Position numbers and translations under genes: made by a program | Shown here: one piece after another, positions 1-5,133 of the stretch | How positions within the stretch are numbered: the first letter of the stretch is position 1 | Layout of the letters: the number at the start of each line of letters is the position of its first letter | Source of the DNA: an uncultured Eubacteriales bacterium | GTDB lineage: Bacteria > Bacillota > Clostridia > Oscillospirales > QAMX01 | Length of the DNA stretch: 5,133 nucleotides | NCBI GenBank assembly: GCA_900551265.1 | Contig: URVL01000161.1 | Span: 1 to 5,133, forward strand | Reading direction: 5' to 3' | The notes under the pieces: generated by a model | Told to the model about the DNA's origin: nothing | What the model saw: only the letters and a program-made list of their open reading frames with translations | The model's database searches: none

Positions 1-1118
1 GAGTCCGCGCAATCCGTTGCATTGATAAAACCGCGCGATGCGGCTTCACGCATGTTTCCCTCGAGAACCTGCATGGTCTCGATCATGGGCCGGAACACGG
101 TCAGACAGGCTTTCAGGGTATCTACGCTGTCAAAAATGGCCTCCTTGTCTTCCTGCATATCTTTGTTATAGGCAAGGGGAAGACTTTTCAACATGGTCAG
201 CGTGGCCATGAGATTACCGTAAACACGTGCTGTCTTACCCCGCACAAGTTCCGCAATATCGGGATTCTTTTTCTGTGGCATAATAGAAGATCCCGTGGTA
301 AAGGAATCGTCCAGCTCAATAAATTTAAATTCCCATGAGGCCCACAAGATAATCTCCTCAGAGAGTCTTGAGAGATGCATCATGACCGTTGCAAATGCCG
401 CGCCAAGCTCGATGCAAAAATCCCGGTCGGACACCGCATCGATGCTGTTCATAGCAATCCCGTCAAAGCCCAGCGCGCCGGCAGTCATACGGCGGTCTGT
501 GTCGTAGGTTGTACCGGCAAGCGCACATGCCCCCAGCGGCGAGACATTCATATGCCGGACAGCATCTTGGATCCGCGTAATATCGCGGCAGAACATCATG
601 GCATAGGCCAGAAGATGGTGGCCAAATGTGACAGGCTGTGCACGCTGGAGGTGCGTATAACCCGGCATAATGGTGTTCGCGTGCCTGGCGGCCTGAGAAA
701 CCAGCGCCACAATAAACTGCCGGAGGAGCGACAACAGTTCGCTGCATTCGTCGCGCAAATAGAGACGCAGATCGGTAGCTACCTGATCGTTTCGGCTGCG
801 TGCCGTATGGAGTTTTCGTCCTGCGTCGCCGATCCGCTCCGTCAGAACCGACTCGACGAACATATGAATGTCCTCACATGCAGGATCGATTTTCAGCACA
901 CCGCTGTCCAAATCACGTAAAATCTGCTGCAAACCATCCAGGATACGGTCTACGTCCTCCTGCGGGATAATGCTCCGTGCTCCCAGCATAGCGGCGTGAG
1001 CCATGGAACCTCGAATATCTTGACGGTACATGCGTCCATCTACAGCGATAGAGGAGTTAAATTCATCCGCCACCTCATCCAGACTTTTTGTAAATCTCCC
1101 GGCCCACATCTTATCCAT
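1..1118 (-). CDS. argH: Argininosuccinate lyase, 3' end cut off by the window
   Basis: This cytosolic enzyme splits argininosuccinate into arginine and fumarate, the last step of arginine synthesis. The reading frame is open for 372 codons to the window edge. Family members are usually about 460 residues, so roughly 90 C-terminal residues are missing. Visible signatures are the N-terminal MWAGRF (residues 4-9), HTARSRND (104-111), GYTHLQRAQP (153-162, including the conserved Thr-His pair) and the fumarase/aspartase superfamily signature GSSIMPQKKNP (276-286), whose serine in the flexible loop is the catalytic acid/base in this family. ATG at 1118 is chosen because a full Shine-Dalgarno lies 7 nt upstream; an internal ATG at residue 4 is the only close alternative. 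The gene begins 22 nt after the argG stop, so the two are almost certainly co-transcribed. Nothing suggests inactivation within the visible part. Confidence 0.97.
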   Translation of the reverse strand, partial: MDKMWAGRFTKSLDEVADEFNSSIAVDGRMYRQDIRGSMAHAAMLGARSIIPQEDVDRILDGLQQILRDLDSGVLKIDPACEDIHMFVESVLTERIGDAGRKLHTARSRNDQVATDLRLYLRDECSELLSLLRQFIVALVSQAARHANTIMPGYTHLQRAQPVTFGHHLLAYAMMFCRDITRIQDAVRHMNVSPLGACALAGTTYDTDRRMTAGALGFDGIAMNSIDAVSDRDFCIELGAAFATVMMHLSRLSEEIILWASWEFKFIELDDSFTTGSSIMPQKKNPDIAELVRGKTARVYGNLMATLTMLKSLPLAYNKDMQEDKEAIFDSVDTLKACLTVFRPMIETMQVLEGNMREAASRGFINATDCAD

Positions 1119-1125
1119 GCTGCCG

Positions 1126-1132
1126 CCTCCTT
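1126..1132 (-). promoter_or_regulatory. argH ribosome binding site
   Basis: AAGGAGG on the minus strand lies 7 nt before ATG 1118, inside the 22-nt argG-argH gap. It fixes the argH start at MDKMWAGRF rather than at the internal Met4. It also shows that argH is translated independently within the shared transcript, not by stop-start overlap. Confidence 0.85.
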
Positions 1133-1140
1133 AGACTGTA

Positions 1141-2376
1141 TTAGTTGTTTTCTGTCCTTTTTGCATCGAGTTTGGCTTTGACCTTAATGGGAAGGCCGAA
1201 AAGATTAATGAAACCGGCGGAATCCGCCTGGTTGTAATCTTCGTCTTCGCCGAAGGATGCAGTCTGCTCATCATAGAGCGTATACGGAGATGTGACGCCT
1301 GCATTTATCAAATTGCCTTTATAGAGTTTGAGCGTAACGTCGCCCGTGACCGTTTCATTTACCTTATCTACAAATGCGCAGATTGCTTCGCGCAGAGGCG
1401 TAAACCATTGCCCGTTGTAGGTCAGGTCTGCCATTTTTGGAGCGATCTGCGACTGCATGAAGTGGAATGTTTCTTTGTCAAGCGTGATGGTTTCCAGCAC
1501 GTTGTGTGCCTTGTAGAGGATTGTACCGGCAGGAGTCTCATAGACACCGCGGCTCTTCATGCCGACAAGGCGATTTTCTACAATATCAAGCAGTCCGATA
1601 CCGTTTGCGCCGCCGATGGCGTTTAGCTTGGTGACAAGTTCCACAGACCCCATTTCCACGCCGTCGATGGCGGTCGGGATTCCCTTTTCAAAGTGTATGG
1701 TTACATAAGTGGGTGTGTCGGGCGCCTGCTCAGGAGATACACCCAATTCGAGGAAACCGGGTTTATTGTATTGCGGTTCATTCGCAGGGGATTCCAGGTC
1801 CATGCCTTCATGAGAGAGATGCCAGAGGTTCTTATCTTTGGAATAGTTGGTTTCACGGTTGATCTTCAGGGGAATATTGTGCGCTTCGGCGTAATCAATT
1901 TCTTCATCGCGGGACTTGATATCCCATTCACGCCACGGCGCAATGATTGTCATATCCGGCGCAAATGCCTTGATCGTCAACTCAAAACGAACCTGGTCGT
2001 TTCCCTTACCCGTACAGCCGTGACAGATTGCATCGGCACCCTCCGCCTTTGCAATTTCTACCAGGCGCTTTGCAATGCAGGGGCGGGCATGAGAAGTGCC
2101 AAGAAGATAATCTTCGTATTTGGCGTCGGCTTTCAGACAGGGCCAAATATAGTTTTCAATATAATCCTGCTTCAAATCTTCAATATACAGTTTAGACGCG
2201 CCCGTTTTCAACGCCTTTTCTTCCAGGCCGTCAAGCTCCGTACCCTGTCCAACGTCGCCAGATACTGCAATGACTTCGCAGTTATTGTAATTTTCCTTCA
2301 GCCATGGAATAATGATGGACGTATCCAGTCCGCCGGAATAGGCGAGAACTACTTTTTTAATTTGATCTTTCTTCAT
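1141..2376 (-). CDS. argG: Argininosuccinate synthase
   Basis: This enzyme joins citrulline and aspartate using ATP to form argininosuccinate, the penultimate step of arginine synthesis in the cytosol. The product is 411 residues, within the usual 400-450. The N-terminal nucleotide-binding domain carries the PP-loop AYSGGLDTS (residues 12-20). The motif [11 protein letters not shown] follows at about 93-103. Then comes [13 protein letters not shown] (120-132), the synthase signature that contacts ATP and substrate. The C-terminal part looks complete and ends in AKRTENN. The frame stays open up to an ATG at 2409, which would add 11 residues. I chose ATG 2376 because GGAGG sits 7 nt before it, because the product then begins [16 protein letters not shown] as expected, and because the predicted transcript start is only a few nt before 2409. 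Promoter and ArgR-like operators lie directly upstream and argH 22 nt downstream. Confidence 0.97.
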   Translation of the reverse strand: MKKDQIKKVVLAYSGGLDTSIIIPWLKENYNNCEVIAVSGDVGQGTELDGLEEKALKTGASKLYIEDLKQDYIENYIWPCLKADAKYEDYLLGTSHARPCIAKRLVEIAKAEGADAICHGCTGKGNDQVRFELTIKAFAPDMTIIAPWREWDIKSRDEEIDYAEAHNIPLKINRETNYSKDKNLWHLSHEGMDLESPANEPQYNKPGFLELGVSPEQAPDTPTYVTIHFEKGIPTAIDGVEMGSVELVTKLNAIGGANGIGLLDIVENRLVGMKSRGVYETPAGTILYKAHNVLETITLDKETFHFMQSQIAPKMADLTYNGQWFTPLREAICAFVDKVNETVTGDVTLKLYKGNLINAGVTSPYTLYDEQTASFGEDEDYNQADSAGFINLFGLPIKVKAKLDAKRTENN

Positions 2377-2383
2377 ATTAAAA

Positions 2384-2388
2384 CCTCC
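2384..2388 (-). promoter_or_regulatory. argG ribosome binding site (decides the start)
   Basis: GGAGG on the minus strand is 7 nt before ATG 2376. The in-frame ATG at 2409 lies upstream of this site and has no Shine-Dalgarno of its own, so the longer 422-residue reading is unlikely. Confidence 0.85.
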
Positions 2389-2392
2389 GAGC

Positions 2393-2430
2393 AAAGTGTA
2401 TTTATTCATCTGCGAGTATAATATTACATC
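2393..2430. promoter_or_regulatory. Candidate tandem ARG-box pair over the argG -10 and transcript start
   Basis: Read on the minus strand there are two degenerate 18-bp ARG-box-like sites, 2430-2413 (core TGTAATATTATACT) and 2410-2393 (core TGAATAAATACACT), separated by 2 bp. By hand count they match the 14-bp core TGAATWWWWATTCA at roughly 9 and 11 positions. The second has a perfect TGAAT half-site. Paired boxes separated by 2-3 bp are the classical ArgR arrangement. The region is AT-rich, so chance resemblance is possible for the first site. Confidence 0.5.
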
Positions 2431-2449
2431 TGTAAGTGAAAAATGTCAA
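2421..2449 (-). promoter_or_regulatory. argGH promoter (sigma-A type)
   Basis: On the minus strand a perfect -35 TTGACA (2449-2444) is followed by a 17-bp spacer and a -10 TAATAT (2426-2421) that keeps the key T-A...A-T positions. The expected transcript start is near 2413-2415, giving a 5' leader of about 38 nt before ATG 2376. An alternative -10, TATACT at 2420-2415, would need a 23-bp spacer and is less likely. The -10 is covered by a candidate ARG box, which fits direct repression. Confidence 0.75.
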
Positions 2450-2456
2450 GAGGAGA

Positions 2457-2474
2457 ATTGAATAAAAATTCGGT
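2457..2474. promoter_or_regulatory. Strong candidate ARG box (ArgR/AhrC operator)
   Basis: The plus-strand core TGAATAAAAATTCG (2459-2472) matches the known ArgR/AhrC palindrome TGAATWWWWATTCA at 13 of 14 positions. It ends 8 bp upstream of the argG -35 box. In other bacteria the hexameric arginine repressor binds such sites when arginine is plentiful. The match is seen directly; binding is inferred. An upstream box combined with promoter-proximal boxes would allow cooperative binding or looping. Confidence 0.7.
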
Positions 2475-2846
2475 TTGTATGAAACTACAAGCACCTATCT
2501 AGGAGGCGGAAAAATCCTTATGCAAAAATACATGCCTACCCACCAAAAAAGGAATCTTACCGAAGCTCTGCATAAAAAATCGCAAGACTTGCAGATGCGG
2601 TGCGCGATATGAAAAGATGCATGATTCAAAAATTGCGTCTGTAAGGACGGCGAGATGAAAATGCCGCGATCTCCATCAAAAGTATAGTGAAGTCATCTCA
2701 AGGAACCTCTGCAGATGATGACAGCAGTGTACGCAAAACGCGGTGCATGGTTGGCAGGAATTCACATGGCGGGATAATATGTTGGTGCATAAATCATTCG
2801 TCGGCGGCAGAACTGAGTAGGATCCTGTCCGGCGCAAATTTCGCAT
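2475..2846. other. Intergenic stretch with no supportable gene
   Basis: About 370 nt lie between the argG operator region and the DUF554 terminator. Only very short open frames occur. One on the plus strand (2520-2612, 30 codons) has an AGGAGG at 2501-2506, but 13 nt away. Another on the plus strand (2687-2848, GTG start, 53 codons) has no ribosome binding site. Neither resembles a protein I recognise. I see no T-box, riboswitch, SRP, RNase P or tmRNA signature on either strand. Because the terminator beyond it folds better on the plus strand, an unknown plus-strand small RNA or the remnant of a lost gene is possible. Confidence 0.5.
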
Positions 2847-2884
2847 AAAAAAGCGTCTCGGATCCTCGATCCGGGACGCTTTTT
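2847..2884. terminator. Bidirectional intrinsic terminator after the DUF554 gene
   Basis: Stem arms GCGTC-T-CGGATC (2853-2864) and GATCCG-G-GACGC (2868-2879) enclose a 3-nt loop. The flanks are six A (2847-2852) and five T (2880-2884). On the minus strand it begins just past the DUF554 stop and ends in six U, so it should terminate that transcript, though with one internal C-A mismatch. On the plus strand the same pair is a tolerated U-G wobble and the stem is continuous, with five U after it. It can therefore work both ways. Confidence 0.9.
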
Positions 2885-2885
2885 G

Positions 2886-3566
2886 CTATAAAAACAGACA
2901 GAGCACTACGGGCATAAAGAGTGCCGGGAGATAGTTCGCAACTTTAATTTTGGTAAGTCCCAGCATATTCAGGCCCAGGGCAATGATGAGAAGAGAACCG
3001 GTACAGGTCATTTCAGCCACCACAGTGTCGGAGAGGAAAGGCGCGACCCACTGTGCCAGAAGGACAATTGCTCCCTGGTATACAAACACGGCCGCTGCCG
3101 AAAACAAGACGCCATAACCGAGCGATGATGCAAAAATAATACTTGCGATACCGTCCAGCATGGACTTGGTATAAATCATTTCGTGGTCGCCGGTCAGACC
3201 GCTTTGCAGCGAGCCGACAATCGTCATGGCGCCGACGCAAAATAACAAGCTGGACGTGACAAACGCGCGGGCAACCGTCTGTTCTCCCTGACCTTTTGAA
3301 AAACGGGCCTCCAGAAGCTGACCTAGATGATTTAATCGCCGGTCAATATCTATCAACTCGCCGATAATGGCACCTGTGACAATGGAGAGGATGGCGATGA
3401 GCGTATTTTCCCCTTCAAGTGCGCCGGAAATGCCAATCAAAAGCACACAAAGCGCCAATCCCTTCATGATGGCATCTTGAAACCGCTCGGGAATTCCCTT
3501 TTTTAAAAGTAAACCCAATATGGCGCCGGCTATGACAGCAGCAGTGTTTACAATGGTACCAAACAT
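2886..3566 (-). CDS. DUF554 family integral membrane protein
   Basis: The 226-residue product is strongly hydrophobic, with about seven or eight predicted membrane segments (roughly residues 4-21, 35-50, 56-72, 102-120, 137-158, 159-178, 190-204, 210-226). It matches the DUF554 (YdfK/YqgA-like) family by GTIVN at the N-terminus, a GELIDIDRRLNHLG loop after the third helix, FCVGAMTIVGSLQSGLTGD (109-127), a LDGIASIIFASSLGYG helix (137-152) and GLNMLGLTKIKVANYLPAL (198-216). The length is normal and the gene looks intact. The family's function is not established; a transporter-like role is often suspected, and nothing here narrows it. AGGAGG lies 7 nt before ATG 3566. The glycosidase gene lies 86 nt upstream on the same strand with no obvious promoter between, so read-through transcription is likely. 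A strong terminator follows immediately. Confidence 0.93.
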   Translation of the reverse strand: MFGTIVNTAAVIAGAILGLLLKKGIPERFQDAIMKGLALCVLLIGISGALEGENTLIAILSIVTGAIIGELIDIDRRLNHLGQLLEARFSKGQGEQTVARAFVTSSLLFCVGAMTIVGSLQSGLTGDHEMIYTKSMLDGIASIIFASSLGYGVLFSAAAVFVYQGAIVLLAQWVAPFLSDTVVAEMTCTGSLLIIALGLNMLGLTKIKVANYLPALFMPVVLCLFL

Positions 3567-3573
3567 TGCGTAA

Positions 3574-3579
3574 CCTCCT
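3574..3579 (-). promoter_or_regulatory. DUF554 gene ribosome binding site
   Basis: AGGAGG on the minus strand is 7 nt before ATG 3566, the same spacing as for argG and argH. This regularity makes its absence before the glycosidase gene notable. Confidence 0.85.
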
Positions 3580-3616
3580 AAGACGGGCTAAAACGGATGG
3601 TGGCTTCACACAGGAA

Positions 3617-3642
3617 ATCCCCTGTCTGTGGGGACAGGGGAT
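3617..3642 (-). terminator. Hairpin after the glycosidase gene, weak terminator or processing site
   Basis: ATCCCCTGTC (3617-3626) and GACAGGGGAT (3633-3642) form a perfect 10-bp stem with a 6-nt loop, starting 10 nt after the glycosidase stop. On the minus strand only TTT precedes a mixed sequence, so the U-tract is poor. It may cause partial termination, protect the 3' end of the upstream mRNA, or lower DUF554 expression relative to the glycosidase. Confidence 0.55.
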
Positions 3643-3652
3643 AATCCGGGCG

Positions 3653-4891
3653 TTATTCTTCGGGCCGTGTAAGGCCGTCCGTTGCTTTACGATTTGCATA
3701 GACGACAAAGGCATCCGGCAGATAGCGGCCGTTTTCTTTATCTCCGCCGCTGGGCTGGGTGATCTTCCTGCCGTTAAAATACATAATGGAGGAGGAGCCG
3801 CCGTCCAAATTCAGGGCTTGAACGGCACCGTACTTTATAAAGATTTCCGCGAGCTCTCCCACAGTGATTCCAACAGAGTAACCCGGCTGCCGGCCGTCGA
3901 TAACGATCATGATAATAGAACCGTCCTCCGTTTGACCAATTGCCGTACGCGGCTGCGTCCCCCAACCGGCGGACCCGGAGATCACCTGTTCACCGTTGAC
4001 AACAAGAGCGGGCTTGAATTCAACGCCGTCGCGAATATTATTGGTCGGGCTCCAGGAACCAACGTGAAGGCGGTTATCATAATCGAGGTAAACGGCTTTG
4101 TAGGTACCGCCATCGCTATCAGCCAGCTTCTCACCGCCGGAAACCAGAAGTCCATATACGATACCGCCGTTGCCGACGCCACCATCATCTTCAAAACCGG
4201 AGGCGTTAATGGCCAGAATTGCGTCATTATCCTCAGCAATCCCGGCAATTTTCTGTCCAACAACTCCCAGCCGCTCCGCAACCGCAACTCCGACGCGAGA
4301 CGGGTCCTTGACAATTGCAATGACGCCGCAATATTGCTCCAATCCGCTGCCTCCGGAAAGGCGAGCTATTGTAATCCCGTGCACTGTATCAAGTGCAAGC
4401 ACCTGATCGCCATGAACAGTTTGAATCGTGGTACCCTCGTCGTCAAGTCCGGCTTCGTCAATGAAAAGATTTCCGTCTTCGTCATACATCTCATCTTCAT
4501 GCTCTTCTGCATAGGCGGCAAAAGAGTCCATGTCAAGCTCCGTATACGTCAGACAAAAATCACTCCAGGGATCTTCCCAAAAGGGAATTTCATCGGTTGT
4601 TTCACTGTCATCTCCATTCCCATCGCTGTTTTCCGGCTTTGTAATGGCCGGGAGAACGGTGGTAGAGATGGGCTCAGAGCCGCTCCAATCGCTTTCAAGG
4701 TCTTCCTGAAGCCGGTCGGTTGCATCAATCTTCGCGCGGACTTCATCGACGACGGATTTGGGAATAAATGCCGTTGCCAGCCACTGATGCGTGCGTGTCA
4801 TAAGCGCTGTCTCAATATAAATAGTACGCCATTTTTCAATAAAGGGAATGTTGGAAAATACACAAAGACAGTAAATTCCTACCATCGCCAC
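3653..4891 (-). CDS. Membrane-anchored phosphodiester glycosidase family protein (NAGPA-like), 5' end disturbed
   Basis: From GTG 4891 the product has 412 residues. The visible N-terminus is hydrophobic (VAMVGIYCLCVF) and the same frame continues upstream into basic RRKRKRR plus LITCSVIL, so the true protein probably has a positively charged cytosolic tip and one membrane helix. The region after it (about residues 20-60) contains ETALMTRTHQWLATAFIP, then a long acidic linker (about 62-155). The C-terminal domain (about 190-400) fits the family of N-acetylglucosamine-1-phosphodiester alpha-N-acetylglucosaminidase: INASGF (228-233), QPRTAIG (313-319), DGRQPGYSVGIT (332-343), ALNLDGGSSSIMY (359-371) and a terminal YLPDAFVVYA. 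Members cleave sugar-phosphodiester bonds; the bacterial substrate is usually unknown, probably an extracytoplasmic glycan or phosphodiester. GTG 4891 has no Shine-Dalgarno and falls inside the predicted helix, so I doubt it is the real start. DUF554 lies 86 nt downstream. Confidence 0.85.
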   Translation of the reverse strand: MAMVGIYCLCVFSNIPFIEKWRTIYIETALMTRTHQWLATAFIPKSVVDEVRAKIDATDRLQEDLESDWSGSEPISTTVLPAITKPENSDGNGDDSETTDEIPFWEDPWSDFCLTYTELDMDSFAAYAEEHEDEMYDEDGNLFIDEAGLDDEGTTIQTVHGDQVLALDTVHGITIARLSGGSGLEQYCGVIAIVKDPSRVGVAVAERLGVVGQKIAGIAEDNDAILAINASGFEDDGGVGNGGIVYGLLVSGGEKLADSDGGTYKAVYLDYDNRLHVGSWSPTNNIRDGVEFKPALVVNGEQVISGSAGWGTQPRTAIGQTEDGSIIMIVIDGRQPGYSVGITVGELAEIFIKYGAVQALNLDGGSSSIMYFNGRKITQPSGGDKENGRYLPDAFVVYANRKATDGLTRPEE

Positions 4892-4946
4892 AAGTATGAC
4901 GGAACAGGTAATCAGCCGGCGCTTGCGCTTTCGCCGCCCTGGGCAT
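4892..4946 (-). other. Probable missing N-terminus of the glycosidase: frameshift or junction
   Basis: In the glycosidase frame the codons upstream of 4891 read RRKRKRRLITCSVIL, a typical cytosolic basic tip plus membrane helix, but no ATG, GTG or TTG appears before an in-frame TAA. An ATG at 4946-4944 lies in another frame. Dropping one G from the GGG at 4939-4937 would join it as MPRRRKRKRRLITCSVIL and give a protein of 430 residues. A recombination or assembly junction in the same place would also explain the lost start. No good ribosome binding site is seen before 4946, which weakens the simple frameshift explanation. Confidence 0.5.
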
Positions 4947-5133
4947 AAACCGCGCAGCCCTTGCCCATGTTAAGCATTCCCGCCCGTATTGCGCAGCCGC
5001 GGTTGCTTTTGATATAAAAGCGGCTGTTTTCGCCGAATTCAATGCCCGCGGCAAAGTCCACCGCGTGCGCAACGGCGTTTATCGCGCCCTGACCCGATAT
5101 TTTGCCCGAGCCAAGCCCGCCTATGCCAGCCGC
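4912..5133 (-). CDS. C-terminal fragment of a Gly/Ala-rich, possibly beta-solenoid protein
   Basis: The frame is open from the window edge to TGA at 4914-4912, giving 73 residues with the N-terminus outside the window. I do not recognise a named family. About a quarter of the residues are glycine, and the motif AAGI occurs at residues 1-4 and 28-31, followed by a related GM at 52-53. This gives a rough 24-27-residue period (AAGIGGLGSG..., AAGIEFGENS..., AGMLNMGKG...) reminiscent of GIGG-type repeat regions in Gram-positive surface proteins. Codons are dominated by GGC, GCG and GCC, and the stretch looks richer in GC than the rest of the window. Its end overlaps the presumed N-terminal coding part of the glycosidase by more than 20 nt, which is unusual. 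The opposite strand is also open here (4912 to the edge), so the coding strand is not certain. Confidence 0.4.
   Translation of the reverse strand, partial: AAGIGGLGSGKISGQGAINAVAHAVDFAAGIEFGENSRFYIKSNRGCAIRAGMLNMGKGCAVYAQGGESASAG

Noticed and set aside
375..920. A 181-codon plus-strand open frame opposite argH
   Set aside because: It is antisense to argH, which is confirmed by the signature GSSIMPQKKNP and others.
2377..2409. An 11-residue N-terminal extension of argG from ATG 2409
   Set aside because: That ATG lies upstream of the GGAGG site, only about 5 nt after the predicted transcript start, and within a candidate operator. The shorter start fits the family.
1693..2421. A 242-codon plus-strand open frame opposite argG
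   Set aside because: It is fully antisense to argG, whose catalytic motifs are intact, and its translation looks non-proteinlike.
2520..2612. A 30-codon plus-strand frame preceded by AGGAGG
   Set aside because: The Shine-Dalgarno to ATG distance is 13 nt, longer than the 7 nt seen elsewhere here, and the peptide resembles nothing I know. Kept only as part of the possible plus-strand RNA.
2450..2846. A T-box or amino-acid riboswitch controlling argG
   Set aside because: The predicted argG promoter lies downstream at 2449-2421, so this stretch is not in the argG leader, and no T-box core sequence or leader terminator was seen.
2687..2848. A 53-codon plus-strand frame starting with GTG and ending at the terminator
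   Set aside because: No ribosome binding site precedes it, the start is arbitrary, and the translation shows no recognisable feature.
3566..4948. A 460-codon plus-strand open frame, longer than any gene here
   Set aside because: It begins with TTG, lies antisense to the glycosidase gene whose motifs are clear, and its translation shows no recognisable domain or plausible composition. It is a shadow frame.

Overview
The window reads as a piece of a Firmicutes genome, most likely Clostridia. The evidence is near-perfect AGGAGG-type ribosome binding sites placed 7 nt before three of the starts, a DUF554 membrane protein, a membrane-anchored phosphodiester-glycosidase protein of a type common in clostridia, and ArgR-type operators at the arginine genes. 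All supported genes lie on the minus strand, so transcription runs from high to low coordinates. The lineage is inferred from these traits, not from a database comparison.

Layout, in order of transcription. Positions 5133-4912 hold the C-terminal end of a Gly/Ala-rich, possibly beta-solenoid protein that enters from outside the window. Positions 4891-3653 encode a single-pass membrane protein with a C-terminal NAGPA-like phosphodiester glycosidase domain. Its 5' end has no convincing start or ribosome binding site and runs into the previous reading frame, which suggests a frameshift or an assembly or recombination junction near 4915-4946. A hairpin (3617-3642) follows, then a DUF554 integral membrane protein (3566-2886) that ends in a strong terminator (2847-2884). 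Next comes about 370 nt with no supportable gene (2475-2846). After it lies a well-defined arginine regulatory region (2393-2474) with one very good ARG box, a sigma-A-type promoter and a weaker tandem ARG-box pair. The promoter drives argG (2376-1141) and, 22 nt downstream, argH, which runs off the window at position 1.

argG and argH carry out the last two steps of arginine synthesis: citrulline plus aspartate to argininosuccinate, then to arginine plus fumarate. They form a compact two-gene unit that is probably repressed by arginine through ArgR/AhrC. The DUF554 and glycosidase genes may share a transcript, but no functional link between them can be read from the sequence. I found no mobile element, CRISPR array, tRNA or rRNA, and no clear new system. 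The points most worth checking are the disturbed 5' end of the glycosidase gene, the operator arrangement at argG, and whether the argG/DUF554 intergenic region makes a plus-strand RNA.
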